DNA of 64,000 bases. Source: Xyrauchen texanus (lineage: Eukaryota > Chordata > Actinopteri > Cypriniformes > Catostomidae). The stretch spans positions 25,662,983 through 25,726,982 of the forward strand of contig NC_068283.1 of assembly GCF_025860055.1 (NCBI RefSeq), read 5' to 3'. A program made the position numbers and the translations under genes. This document shows, piece after piece, positions 23,895-36,110 of this stretch (position 1 is its first letter; every line of letters starts with the position of its first letter). The notes under the pieces were generated by a model. That model was not told where the DNA came from. It did not search any database and saw only the letters and a list, made by a program, of their open reading frames with translations.

Positions 23895-24444
23895 CATATA
23901 AAAGATTTCAGATTGCACTTCCAATACTATTTTCAAATTCATATTCAAATTCAAACAACTTTTATTTCGGTCCTCAAATACAATTTTCCATAATAAATTA
24001 AAATATACATAACAACCGAAAAAGGTGTAGGCTGAAGCCTTTGCTTATTGTGCCTACCTTTTTATATATTTATCTGAGCGTCACTTTTCTCAGTGAATTT
24101 GATTCATAAAGTCAGTAACATAAGACGTTTTACAAATGTGCATACATAACATTCAGACATTAATACAATAGTTTAAATATTATATGCAAAAATTATTCAT
24201 ATTGAGGTGTATAGTTATTTATCATCCTTTTTTTAAACATTTTCTTAAATTTACAAAGTGATATACACATTTTTAATTCCTTGTCACAATTATTCCATAG
24301 GTTTACCCCTTTCATAGATATACATCTATTTTTTATATTCGTTCTTGCCCTTATTTTTTTAAACATGTACATTCCCCTTAGTTTATACTGGCTTTCTCTT
24401 ATTTCATAATGCAACACATTGATTTTTTGTTGAGCAGCGAACAA
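23895..24444 (-). mobile_element. LINE 3'-end fragment
   Basis: The minus strand encodes the last part of a LINE RT protein (KKIRARTNIKNRCISMKGV, then LWNNCDKELKMC), ending in a tail with AAGCAAAGGCTTCAGCC and a TTTGAAT-like terminal repeat near 23930. Clade uncertain. Confidence 0.6.
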
Positions 24445-26579
24445 TTTTTAAAACAGTCATGGTTGTAAGTAGCTGTGATTTTGATTGGGGTCATGAGGTT
24501 CTGAGTGACATGCTAATTACAAATTAAATTGATTAATATAAAAACACACATATACATTTATTTTTTTAATAATTACATCTAAAATAGAGAACTTACACAA
24601 TCAAAAATATTCCATAAATGGTTTAAATATTGTTGGATAACAAACATTCAAGTAATTTAGGTCATAAAGGTTCTGCTTTAAATATGTTGGGAACCAGTTC
24701 AGAGAATACAAGCCTGAAGTCCATCATTTTAGATCTTAACCTACCAGAGTCAAGAAAAGATTATCTTGTAATCGTTCCATAAGGAACAGATACCGTAATC
24801 TGAGAGTGCAGAAACACATAATTTGTGTCACCTGCAGTACAGACACAACTGCCCTAATCTGGCTAAAGTAGGCCTTTCACCCTGTGTGTCACAGGATATC
24901 AGCCTGCATCATTCAGGGTTTTTTTTTTTTCATCTCTACTTTGTGCGCCAGCAGGCAGAACAGCAGTATTTTTGGATACCCAAATCTAATCCAGACATTC
25001 TTTTTGGTTGAAGAACATAAACTGATGTTATAGTACACACTTACACACATTTATAAGCATCAATATAGCCGAGAAAAACTCACATGAGATGTTCTTAGTG
25101 AGTGTTCGAGAGGCTTGCTCTTATATAAAATGTAAAAACTAAATGGTAAACAGAACAAAAATAATTTAAACAATAAACAAGATTCCCAAGATTGTGAATG
25201 TCAACTGCCATTTTGATCGTTTTCACAAAAGTGTTTTGTCAGGTAACTTACAAAAATGTGCTTATTTTGGTAATATCCAAATTTAAAATTTTTAAATCCA
25301 ACATCCAAATTTTGTATTTTTTTTTAATAAAAAGTATTATTTGTTTTGACTGGATCAACCTGACTAAAACCACCGAGTAGAAATAGAAGTAGAAATAACT
25401 CCTTAAGGTATCAACTCATGTCTCCATGTCAACTCATGTCTTCTTTTTTCAGTGTGGCTGATAAAATACATGTCTATAAACTTAACTAATCACCAATTTA
25501 GAAAAAAAAGAATTGTTCACCATTTTAATCACATTTAAACTTTTTTCAGTTCTTTTAAATAGTACTGCTGTATGTCTAATTCTAAATGACAAATATTCCA
25601 TCAATTAAAGAATATATATATAAAAAATGCATGTATAACAAAATTACAACATTAGAAAAAGGTTGTTTCAAGTAGTTTCAAGTTTAGATGGCACTGCTGA
25701 CATGTTAACTACATGACAACAATCCCAAGCTTTACAGTTGGCTGATATTAACATGAATAACAAGCTCATAATGTAAGTACACCTGGGAAGACAATAAGCA
25801 AACAAATAATCAAACTTACCTATTGTCCCAAGTCTCTTTTATAACTGGAGACCTCCACTTTGGTTAGAGAGGACAGTAATGCACCACCACTCTCACACTG
25901 TTCTAACACACAGTCATCATCCACCTTATCATCTCTCTCTTCCAAAGCGCATTTGGACAAACCCTCTTTCACTTGGATTAATCGCTCTCTCTCTCTCCTG
26001 TTCGTGCTCTAGGGTTTCTCATGTGACAATCTTATTTTCATCCATCTCGTATGCCAATCAGTTAACCAGTTTTCCGATATCCCTTATAATCTCTTGGATG
26101 GTGTTTATCCGATTCTAATTTCCAATATATTTTTCGTTCAGTGACCCCTCTGAATCCGATTATTTGCTGGCTCACTGTACAGCTGCTCATAGGCGAGACT
26201 GCTGATTGCATAAGGAGACTGACACTGACCCCTCTGACACTGACAAACTCTGCTCATTTTATTTATTTTTTATATATGGACCCTTTTGATATGATTATTG
26301 AGATATTGGTGAGTGTAAATCATCTGTTGAACCACAGACCCTCGACTTGGAGTGTTTTAATTGTGGGATTATGCAGATGAAGGAAACAACACCTCCTTGT
26401 AATAAAATTAAATATATCCATCTTTAGTGTATTAAGGCCCTGCCCCAAATGGTACACTCCATGTCGACTTGCGGTTTCGTGGCCTTCATTTGCGCGTTCT
26501 CTGGAAGTCCACGAGACCATAGTTGGGTGTCCCATTTGACAGCACTTCATGGGGTGCTTGCGAGTCATAGGTGTGAGCT
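24445..26579. other. No gene recognised
   Basis: AT-rich sequence with scattered A/T runs and short CT tracts (25930-26000). No supported exon or terminal repeat. Confidence 0.5.
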
Positions 26580-27789
26580 CCACAGCGGACTAATAACCTA
26601 AAGTCTCCGCTGCTGATCCTCTCGACCAATCACAGCAGACTAATAACCTAAGGTCCCCGCTGCTGATCCTATCGACCAATCACAGCGGACTAATAACCTA
26701 AAGTCCCCGCTGCTGATCATCTCGACCAATCTCAGCGGACTAATAACCTAAAGTCTCCGCTGCTGATCCTCTCGACCAATCACAGCAGACTAATAACCTA
26801 AAGTCCCTGCTGCTGATCCTCTCGACCAATCTCAGCGGACTAATAACCTAAAGTCCCCGCTGCTGATCCTCTCGACCAATCTCAGCGGACTAATAACCTA
26901 AAGTCCCCGCTGCTGATCCTCTCGACCAATCTCAGCGGACTAATAACCTAAAGTCCCTGCTGCTGATCCTCTCGACCAATCACAGCGGACTAATAACCTA
27001 AAGTCCCCGCTGCTGATCATCTCGACCAATCTCAGCAGACTAATAACCTAAAGTCCCTGCTGCTGATCCTCTCGACCAATCACAGCGGACTAATAACCTA
27101 AAGTCCCTGCTGCTGATCCTCTCGACCAATCTCAGCGTACTAATAACCTAAAGTCCCCACTGCTGATCCTCTCGACCAATCACAGCGGACTAATAACCTA
27201 AAGTCCCTGCTGCTGATCCTCTCGACCAATCTCAGCGGACTAATAACCTAAAGTCCCCGCTGCTGATCCTATCGACCAATCACCGCGGACTAATAACCTA
27301 AAGTCCCCGCTGCTGATCATCTCGACCAATCACAGCAGACTAATAACCTAAAGTCCCCGCTGCTGATCCTCTCGACCAATCACAGCAGAGTAATAACCTA
27401 AAGTCCCCGCTGCTGATCCTATCGACCAATCACAGCGGACTAATAACCTAAAGTCCCGCTGCTGATCCTCTCGTCCAATCACAGCGGACTAATAACCTAA
27501 AGTCCCCGTTGCTGCTAATCTCGACCAATCACAGCGGACTAATAATCTAAAGTCCCCGCTGCTGATCCTCTCGACCAATCACAGCGGACTAATAACCTAA
27601 AGTCCCCGCTGCTGATCCTATCGACCAATCACAGCGGACTAATAACCTAAAGTCCCCGCTGCTGATCCTCTCGACCAATCACATCGGACTAATAACCAAA
27701 ATCCCCGCTGCTGATCCTCTCGTCCAATTACAGCAGACTAATAACCTAAAGTCCCGCTGCTGATCCTCTCGACCAATCACAGCAGACTG
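26580..27789 (+). repeat. 50-bp minisatellite, about 24 tandem copies
   Basis: The unit contains GACTAATAACCTAAAGTCCC, CGCTGCTGATCCTCTCG and ACCAATCACAGCG in order, period 50 bp. Units differ by a few substitutions (CACAG/CTCAG, CCCCGC/CCCTGC, CCTCTC/CCTATC/CATCTC) and a few 1-bp deletions near 27456 and 27710-27760. Nearly every unit has a CCAAT box. No spacers of CRISPR type. Confidence 0.97.
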
Positions 27790-28370
27790 GAGTTTCCGAG
27801 CTGGAGAAAAAAACAAGGAGGACGATGTGATGTCAAACTCGGATTAAATAATGATTTTAATAATAACTTTTTAGTGACTGCCAATGGCAAAACAGTTGCT
27901 TTTCTTGTGTATATAGTGTCATATTTTAGTCCGATGTGTAGTTTTTCTTGGGGAAGTTTTGTGTTCATAAAAGTAAGTAATCTAATACTAAAAATGTGTT
28001 AACGTTGTTTCAAAGGGACTCAAAAATATCTAGACAGAAGAGAAAACTTCCCTGCACATAGCTGTAGATCGTACGATTCATTATATTTATATAGTTATGT
28101 TCAGTCTAGCGGTTTTACATGGGACGTGGTGACCGCGCGCTCCATCATTTTCAATGAGAGAAAGGCGGCAGTCGAAGCGGCACAGCTTTCCAAACTCACT
28201 CACGAGAATCCTGAAACTTTAATGTGCATGTACGACTGCTTGTGGCTCCCACACAGTGCAAAATACTAGAAAAATAGATACAAATATTTGATCTCTTTGA
28301 GGTTGCCGCTTGTCATTGACCAATCAGAGGGGATTTTTTTCACAACCAATCAAATGTCATGGAGCTTCTA
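27790..28370. other. No gene recognised
   Basis: Unique-looking sequence between the minisatellite and a Tc1 element; contains CCAATCA words at about 28319 and 28347. No exon supported. Confidence 0.4.
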
Positions 28371-29591
28371 CACTCACCTAAAGGATTATTAGGAACACCT
28401 GTTCAATTTCTCATTAATGCAATTATCTAATCAACCAATCACTTGGCAGTTGCTTCAATGCATTTAGGGGTGTGGTCCTGGTCAAGACAATCTCCTGAAC
28501 TCCAATATGAATGTCAGAATGGGAAAGAAAGGTGATTTAAGCAATTTTGAGCATGGCATGGTTGTTGGTGCCAGACGGGCCGGTCTGAGTATTTCACAAT
28601 CTGCTCAGTTACTGGGATTTTCACGCACAACCATTTCTAGGGTTTACAAAGAATGGTGTGAAAAGGAAAAACATCCAGTATGCGGCAGTCCTGTGGGCTG
28701 AAAATGCCTTGTTGATGCTAGAGGTCAGAGGAGAATGGGCCGACTGATTCAAGCTGATAGAAGAGCAACTTTGCCTGAAATAACCACTCGTTACAACCGA
28801 GGTATGCAGCAAAGCATTTGTGAAGCCACAACACGCACAACCTTGAGGCGGATGGGCTACAACAGCAGAAGACCCCACCGGGTACCACTCATCTCCACTA
28901 CAAATAGGAAAAAGAGGCTACAATTTGCAAGAGCTCACCAAAATTGGACAGTTGAAGACTGGAAAAATGTTGCCTGGTCTGATGAGTCTCGATATCTGTT
29001 GAGACATTCAGATGGTAGAGTCAGAATTTGGCGTAAACAGAATGAGAACATGGATCCATCATGCCTTGTTACCACTGTGCAGGCTGGTGGTGGTGGTGTA
29101 ATGGTGTGGGGGATGTTTTCTTGGTACACTTTAGGCCCCTTATTGCCAATTGGGCATCGTTTAAATGCCACGGCCTACCTGAGCATTGTTTCTGACCATG
29201 TCCATCCCTTTATGGCCACCATGTACCCATCCTCTGATGGCTACTTCCAGCAGGATAATGCACCATGTCACAAAGCTTGAATCATTTCAAATTGGTTTCT
29301 TGAACATGACCATGAGTTCACTGTACTAAAATGGCCCCCACAGTCACCAGATCTCAACCCAATAGAGCATCTTTGGGATGTGGTGGAACGGGAGCTTCGT
29401 GCCCTGGATGTGCATCCCACAAATCTCCATCAACTGCAAGATGCTATCCTATCAATATGGGCCAACATTTCTAAAGAATGCTTTCAGCACCTTGTTGAAT
29501 CAATGCCACGTAGAATTAAGGCAGTTCTGAAGGCGAAAGGGGGTCAAACACAGTATTAGTATGGTGTTCCTAATAATCCTTTAGGTGAGTG
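28371..29591 (+). mobile_element. Tc1/mariner transposon, 1221 bp, DD36E spacing
   Basis: Perfect-looking inverted repeats CACTCACCTAAAGGATTATT / AATAATCCTTTAGGTGAGTG flanked by TA (28369-28370, 29592-29593). It contains one transposase frame with two internal stops. Both ends are intact, so it could still be moved by a related active transposase. Confidence 0.95.
28507..29559 (+). pseudogene. Tc1/mariner transposase (DD36E), two in-frame TGA codons
   Basis: Single frame of 350 codons plus the final stop. An N-terminal helix-turn-helix pair (GMVVGARRAGLSISQSAQLL) binds the terminal repeats, and the C-terminal DDE domain follows: Asp in WSDESR (about 28980), Asp in QQDNAPCH (about 29253) and Glu in NPIEHLWD (about 29367). 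I count 36 residues between the last two acidic residues. TGA codons at 28699-28701 and 29278-29280 interrupt the frame; no frameshift is seen. Confidence 0.92.
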
Positions 29592-29934
29592 TATATTGTC
29601 TAATGATTACTGCTATTTATATGTTATTTAAGGTATTTATATAATGTATACAAATTTGCCAATAAAAATATAAAATACTCACAACACTCACAATACCACT
29701 CTCCTGAGACACAGAATACAATATTTACAGTAATCGTCTCAGAGATGTTGCATCATAGCGCTCGCTAGCATTGTTTGAACTGAAACAGTAGAGGGCATCA
29801 GTGCGCATCCCCTGTACGCCTGTACACAGCAGAGGCCGCAAGATCGCAAGCAGACCATTTATGCATTTAACCAGAAGGGGTAATTGTGTTATTTTTGCAG
29901 TGTTATTAAAGAAGTGTAGTTTCCACCTGCAGGC

Positions 29935-30780
29935 AAGGCAAGGCAAGGCAAGGCAAGTTTATTTATATAGCAAATTTCATACACAATGGTAATTCAAAGT
30001 GCTTTACATAGAAGAGATTAAAATAAGAATTTAGAAAAAAAAATAAGAATAATTGAAACAGTTTAGAATATAAAATAAAATAAAATAAAATACAGTACAA
30101 ACAGTCAGACATACAGTGGCACAGTGCTCATTCAGTAAATGCACAGCTAAACAGATGTGTTTTGAGTCTGGATTTGAATGTGACTACTGTAGGAGCGCAT
30201 CTGATCTCTTCTGGAAGCTGGTTCCAGCTGCGGCTGGCATAATAGCTAAAAGCAGACTCTCCTTGCTTAGAGTGAACCCTTGGTATTTCTAGCTGATGTG
30301 ATCCTAATGATCTGAGTGATCTGTTGGGTTTATATTCAGTGAGCATATCTGCAATATATTGAGGTCCTAGCCCATTGAGTGATTTATATACCAGTAATAA
30401 TACTTTAAAATCAATCCTAAATGTAACTGGGAGCCAGTGTAAAGACCAGAGGACTGGTGTGATATGTTCAAGTTTTCTGGTTCTGCTCAGAATCCTGGCA
30501 GCAGCGTTCTGTATGAGCTGCAACTGTCTTATGGTCTTTTTGGGAAGGCCAGTGAGGAGTCCATTACAATAATCCACCCTGCTGGTGATGAAAGCATGCA
30601 CAAGTTTCTCCAGGTCTTGACTGGAAACAAAGCATCTAATTCTTGCAATATTTTTCAGATGATAGTATGCTGATTTAGTTATTGCTTTGACATGACTACT
30701 AAAGCTAAGGTCTGACTCTAGAGACACACCAAGATTCCTGACTTGATTTTTAGTTGTTTGACCCCTAGCGTCAAGGTAGG
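29935..30780 (-). mobile_element. L2/Rex1-like LINE 3' end
   Basis: The minus strand encodes the RT C-terminal region (VDYCNGLLTGLPKK, ITPVLWSLHWLPV, LLLVYKSLNGLGP, SWNQLPEEIR) as one open frame 30727-30128. The 3' tail carries AAACTTGCCTTGCCTTGCC repeats (29935-29957), as in fish L2-like LINEs. The 5' part is missing. Confidence 0.85.
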
Positions 30781-30784
30781 CCTG

Positions 30785-31380
30785 TTACAGTGACAGACCT
30801 GTGTCAGTGTAATCGCAATCGTCGATTACCTTCACCGTTTATTCTCCTGTGGGACAAAGGGTGGATGCAGGGCCGGCCCAAACCTTTATGGGGCCCTAAG
30901 TAGAATTTGATTTTGGGGGCCGCTCGGTGCCACCAATATGATTGAATATTGTCAATGCTTGATTATTCGCACACTATAAATCTAACACACCCATTATCAA
31001 TTTTATTAGTTGTAGCTGTTTTGCTTACATTATACAAATGTCTGCCTGGTCTGTTTTTACCCTTCTTCGGTTTTTAGTTGTAACAGTAGAAAACTCAAGA
31101 GTGGTCAGGTGTTAATTTGCACTTTAATATTCAAAGTCTTACAGTACTAAGTGGCATACTTAATGTGGTTTAGTGAAACGTAGCAAAATAAACCAGCAGA
31201 CAATGCATTTACTGTAAAAAATAAAACATTTAAACATGCAAAAGTGCAGAAAAATCAACTACAAATAAAATAACTTAAGATAAACAGTATTAAATTAATA
31301 ATTATAATTAGAAATATTAATCTCAGGATATTCTACAGTAAACTGAGCAAATACAAATAAGACTGTTGTGCTATTAACTT
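30785..31380. other. Possible hAT end, otherwise unrecognised
   Basis: CAGGGCCGGCCCAAACC at about 30870 resembles terminal repeats of fish hAT elements. The rest is AT-rich with no exon. Confidence 0.35.
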
Positions 31381-31384
31381 GCCA

Positions 31385-32258
31385 CATCCACTGAGGTTGA
31401 AACAGACATGGAAGGAACAGCAGGATCAGTGGATGCATGGTAAGTGCTCCTCGCCTGCAGAGGATGGACCTGAAGAAAGATGAAAATAATAATAATTATA
31501 ATAATAATAATAAAAGCTAGCCATGTTAGATGTCATATTAGAAGGTAGGCTAATGCAAACAAACAAAAGGCATGGTTTATCCATATAAATATATTGATCT
31601 GGGATTGTTGAAAACTCACCTGCTATAGCATCACCAGCTGTAGCACTGGCACATGGGGCAGGTGGCGTTGGTTGTGCCCCACCTCCAAAATATTTCAACA
31701 ATGCTCCTTAGGAAATTTAATAAGAGTACATAGTTGATGGAACAGAATGTTATTTTAATAACATAAATTATTATACACAGCAGCAAGACATCTGTACACC
31801 TAAAACAACAACTCTTAATCAATAGCTAATTGAGGCATAATGATATTGGAATATAATAGTAAATAGCAATACCCCAAAATGGTAGGCTAATGGAAATAAT
31901 GTTAAGCTTATATCAGCACCAAGTTTATGGAACAGAAGCTTATTTTTATTACAAAATATATACCCAGGAAAGTAATTTTTACACAGAAGACAAAAACTTG
32001 TATCTAAAACTAGCTAAGTAATATGTTGTACTATAATATATTAAGATGTCAAGGCTATTTACGGATGTTTAATCAAAGTGCACTTTCCTAAATCAAGAAG
32101 ATATGCTACATAGGCTATGTTAAATAACTAGCCAGCTAACATTAGCTCGCAACATAGTCTAGCTACTTCACATACCTTTATCTTGCTGTTTTTCCTCTTC
32201 CTCGGTTTTCTTCTTTTTCCTTTTTTCTGAGGTATATGTCCTTTTTTGTGACATTGCT
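31385..32258 (-). pseudogene. N-terminal exons of a hAT-type transposase-like gene
   Basis: The minus strand has an ATG (32258) opening MSQKRTYTSEKRKKKK and an acidic/lysine-rich stretch, ending at a donor (about 32177). The next exon, about 31709-31621, reads ALLKYFGGGAQPTPPAP and has acceptor and GTGAGT donor. A possible third exon follows at about 31469-31385. This lysine-rich start followed by a 'LxKYF' motif resembles the N-termini of ZMYM/TTF-type hAT transposases. No zinc finger or catalytic part follows; with 30870 as one end it may be a deleted hAT. Family assignment is tentative. Confidence 0.4.
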
Positions 32259-32259
32259 G

Positions 32260-33385
32260 TTTTGCTGCAATGCAGCTGCCTCGTCAATCAACTAACTGTC
32301 TGACTGTGCTTGCATCCTTCAGGCCATTAACATAATATTACATTTAATATTGTGTTTTTATATACTTACCATTGTCCATTGACATAATATATGGGACATT
32401 CCAGAATTGGAGGGCATTTTCTGTCCCTTCCATGAAATTTCAAATAATCCATGCACAAAATATAAAAATGTACACTTGTTTTGTAAATTCTGGGACAAAA
32501 TGTAAAAATTGTTTTAGAAAAAGTGGTTCCAAAATATTATTTAAAATACCAAATAGCTCTCCAGGAGCTCTTGTCCCACCTTCTTGATGACCATCTTTCA
32601 TGTCAAATATAACTGTTAAAATATGTTTTAAATCTACTTTTTTGGTATAATTTTGTTGATATATGTCTCTTGTAATTGTTTAAACAATTTGTTTAATTGT
32701 CAACAAATTTCAAATAATAGTAATTATGCACTGAACTTGTGTCCCAAAACATGTGTGCAACCCTGTTGCCGAAACCCATTTAGCCTGGCACAGGAAGAGA
32801 TAAAACAGTAAGTCGCATGACACAGAGCAGATTGCATCATCCATCCATTAACAAACTCCATGGATAGACCCAAAGTAAGTCCTCTCCTCTATTGTTCATA
32901 TTTTTCCAATCTTTTCAGCTTTGTTGCAACACTGTTACTCATATTATCATAATAAGACAAATTAATTTCAAAGTTTTCTTTCTTTATTTATATAACTACG
33001 TTTGTCCTCAGCATTGACAGAAACATTACATTCCACAGCTAGCTAGCTAATCCTGAGAAATAGCTAACATTAGCATTGATACTTGCAACACTGTTACCAT
33101 AATTAGAGTAACAGGGTTGCACTTTTAAATTTACTCAGAAGGAAAAATCTATTATCTATAGTCAAATTAAATGTGTGTTTAATTTAGCATAATCTACATG
33201 TTTTAAATATATTATCGTCTTTATATATGCCTTTTTGGTTTCTTTTATTATCGCCTGATAGGCTAAAAATGGTAAGGTCTAAACAATTACTTGGTGGGAT
33301 TATTAACTCAAAATTAACTCAACTGGGTGTAAATCATGTTCAGAACATTTTCAATAGATTAATACACATTTAATTGTTTTTTAAT
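32260..33385. other. No gene recognised
   Basis: AT-rich. A short exon-like ATGGATAGACCCAAAG followed by a GTAAGT donor at about 32861-32881 might be the start of the decayed gene to the right. Confidence 0.35.
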
Positions 33386-33389
33386 TGAT

Positions 33390-35080
33390 TTCCATAGAGT
33401 TCTTCAAAACCATTGAGCACTGCTGAAAATCAAAGATGCTGATGAACAGAGGAGACAGCAGAACTTGGAAAAAGAGAAAGAGAAGTGAAGGAAAGGAAAG
33501 ATGTAGAAACAGGCAAGAAGAAAAGGCAAAAAGTCTGTAGTGTGTGAGAGCAGTGTGCCCAGAGGAAAAAATGGAGAATGGCTCATAAGAGGAGTAATGC
33601 CAGGAAAAAGATACTTGAAGGATTTAACACCCCTCCAGTCAGCCCTGAATCACTAGTTAGACCAAGAACTCCAGTCAGGCCAGGATCCCCAGTCAGCATA
33701 AATGATGACTGGTGGATTCAATGAAGAACCTCCATTTGAAGTTACTGGCTGAGCAGATCAACCTGTCTATCATATTCACTGTTCTGCACACTTCGCCCCT
33801 ACTGGGTTGTTCATCCAACACTAGCAGATCGTGAAACATACATGTGCAAACAACATGAAAATCTGGGCTTTATTGCCAAAAATCTTCACCAAATGCACAT
33901 CATAGACACATCCAATTTGGCGAGCCTGATTCAAGCCATCATGTGTGACACCACAAGCATTCAGTGTATGTATGGGGAATGTGAGGAATAATACCTATAC
34001 ACTAACAAGCCACTACAGAGCCACAGATCACGTCTCCAACCTTCAGTGTACCACTGTGGACAAAGAGCACAAAAATTATCCTGGACCAGCCTCAAAGATC
34101 ACTGTGAAAAAATCATTTGAATGCTCCCAAGTAGAGCTGGTGGAAATGTTTGCCATTTTGCTCCAGAAGTTCAGACGCCATCTCTATAACATCAGGCAGC
34201 AATATGCTTTCTCACGGGCCCTGAAGCTAAACCTCCAAGCAAATGAATGTGCAGTCATTTTGATTTCTCAGAGAACTATGGCTGCAAGTACAGCGCAGAA
34301 GTGCAAGCTGTCCATTTTGGTGCATCACACCAACAGGCCACTTTGCACACTTGGGTTAACTATGCACGATATCGGCATCCAGACTGAAGAGACCACCTGC
34401 CACATGACAACACCTGGAGCCCATTCTGAGGGAAATCAGAGAGAGATGCCCAGATGTAACAACCATCCATTTTTTTAGTGAAGGTTCCTATACACAGTAC
34501 AAACAGCATGGTCATTTCTACCACTTTTGTACTGAAATTTTCAAGAAGGGGTTTACAAAAGGAATCTGGAACTACTTTGAAGCCAACCACGGCAAAGGTG
34601 CCTCAGATGGTGTGGGTGTCACACTGAAGAGGAGGGCTGACAGACTTGTCAGCCAAGGAGTGGATATCCCCATGGCATTGTCCCTGTACCAAGCTCTGAG
34701 TGAGGGACAATCAAAGGTGAAATTGTTCTACATTGAGGAGCAAGCTGTGGAGGATGCAGTGAAAGAAATGCCAGCTGACATTCCAGCCGTACCATCCACA
34801 ATGAGGCTCCACCAGGTGGTCACTCTTTCTCCTGGGAAAATTCTCTACCGCAACGTCAGCTGCATATGCTCTGCAACAGGGAATCTGCAGTGTGACTGCC
34901 AAAAAACTGTTTTTCAGCTTTAATCCCAGAGATGACACACAGAAGACCCCATTCACAACACACCAGAGGAAGTGCAGTGGCATAGTCCAGAGGTTGTGGA
35001 GAAATGGTTTGCCCTGGTGTACGACCATACCATCTACACAGGGATCATCCAGGAGGTGAATGAGACCCACTGCTAGGTAA
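33390..35080 (+). pseudogene. Decayed gene of an unnamed transposon-like family
   Basis: Plus-strand pieces in several frames: a Lys/Arg-rich region with KKWRMAHKRSNARKK (about 33565-33610), a PPVSPESLVRPRTPVRPGSP stretch, a Cys/His segment YWVVHPTLADRETYMCKQHEN (33800-33862) followed later by CMYGECEE (about 33965), then the open frame 33945-34478. A further segment has TIHFFSEGSYTQYKQHGHFY-like sequence, FEANHGKGASDGVG (about 34580-34615) and LFYIEEQAVEDAV (34720-34760), ending in a Cys-rich tail CICSATGNLQCDC (about 34865-34905). I have the impression that similar proteins occur in many copies in fish and cnidarian genomes, but I cannot name the family. Stops and frameshifts show it is dead. 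Confidence 0.55.
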
Positions 35081-35220
35081 AATGTATGCACAGAGTGGGT
35101 AAAAATAGTTTTTTCTGGCCGATGAGGATATGCTGACCCTCATTCCTCCCCCAGAGAATGTTACCTCAGGCCACATGGCCATCGCAAGAGAGGTGTGGGA
35201 TACTCTGGCCATATAATTAC

Positions 35221-35690
35221 AGGTAGGGCTACTAAACATTAGATCTCTTTCTTCCAAAGCACTAATTGTAAATTAAATTATTACAGATCATAGATTGGAT
35301 GCGCTTTGTTTGACTGAAACCTCGCTTAAACCGGATGAATATATTAGTTTAAATGAATCTACTCCCCAGGTTATTGTTATAAACATAAGTCTCGTCTGAA
35401 GGGTTGAGGAGGAGGTGTTGCTACAATTTACAGTGAAGTTTTTGGTTTTACTCAGATGACAGGATATAAATGTAAGTCTTTTGAAAAAATAATGCTTAAT
35501 GTGACACCGCCAGATATAAATTAAAAACGATGTTGTCTTTTACCCTTGCTACAGTGTATAGATCACCCGGGCACCTCAGAAAACAGTGTCTAATAATTTT
35601 CCTCACGTGTAACTTCAATCCTTCTCTGTCATAGGTCATGAAGAGCTAACAAAATTTATCGAAACATCAAAAGCCATGTCAAGTCAAGTC
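35221..35690 (+). mobile_element. LINE endonuclease remnant (L2/Rex1-like)
   Basis: A degraded plus-strand reading contains SLSSKALIVN-like, LDALCLTETSLKPDEY-like and GGGVATIYSEVFGF segments, the order seen in fish L2-like apurinic endonucleases. Many stops. Confidence 0.6.
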
Positions 35691-35935
35691 AATTTTATTT
35701 GTATAGCGACTTTCACAACACGCAAAGATTCAAAGCAGCTTTACAGAAGATCAGGCATTAACAGACAATAAAACTGTAATGTCTATAATGTCAATGAATC
35801 ATCATTGTGTAATTAGATAAAATACGATTGTAATCGTGTTTAAAAATAAGTAATTCAATAATAATTGTATTAATAACCCCAGCAAGCTGAAGGCAACTGT
35901 GGCAAGGAACACAAAACTCCATAAGAAAAAAGCCA
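35676..35935 (-). repeat. SINE/LINE tail fragment
   Basis: GTCAAGTCAAGTCAATTTTATTTGTATAGCGAC on the plus strand (about 35678-35711) is a familiar fish LINE/SINE 3' tail, read on the minus strand. The rest is AT-rich. Confidence 0.5.
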
Positions 35936-36110
35936 TAAGGTCATTTAATAACAATAGGTCTTGAGTAAGCTTTGTTTATTTAAAAATATCTCTCTTGATT
36001 TGGAGGGCCATTGGTTTCTCTGCATGCTTATGCTCCTCCTCGCTGTTCCTCTCGAAGAACTTGGCAAAACCCGAAAGTGCCACTTCATCCCGTTTGAAAA
36101 AGTAAGCCTC
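35935..36110 (-). pseudogene. Ferritin relic psi-A, exon 2 and end of intron 2
   Basis: Plus-strand 35999-36105 matches exon 2 of the intact ferritins (GCTCCTCCTCGCTGTTC, GAAGAACTTGGCAAAACC, TCATCCCGTTTGAAA). The left part is replaced by diverged sequence and the flank TAACAATAGGT (about 35948) matches intron 2 of the intact genes. Exons 3 and 4 are not found. With exon 1 at about 39735-39835 it forms one broken gene. Confidence 0.85.

Noticed and set aside
26580..27789. Regular repeats that might suggest a CRISPR array
   Set aside because: Units are contiguous 50-bp near-identical copies with no variable spacers, in an animal genome; it is a minisatellite.
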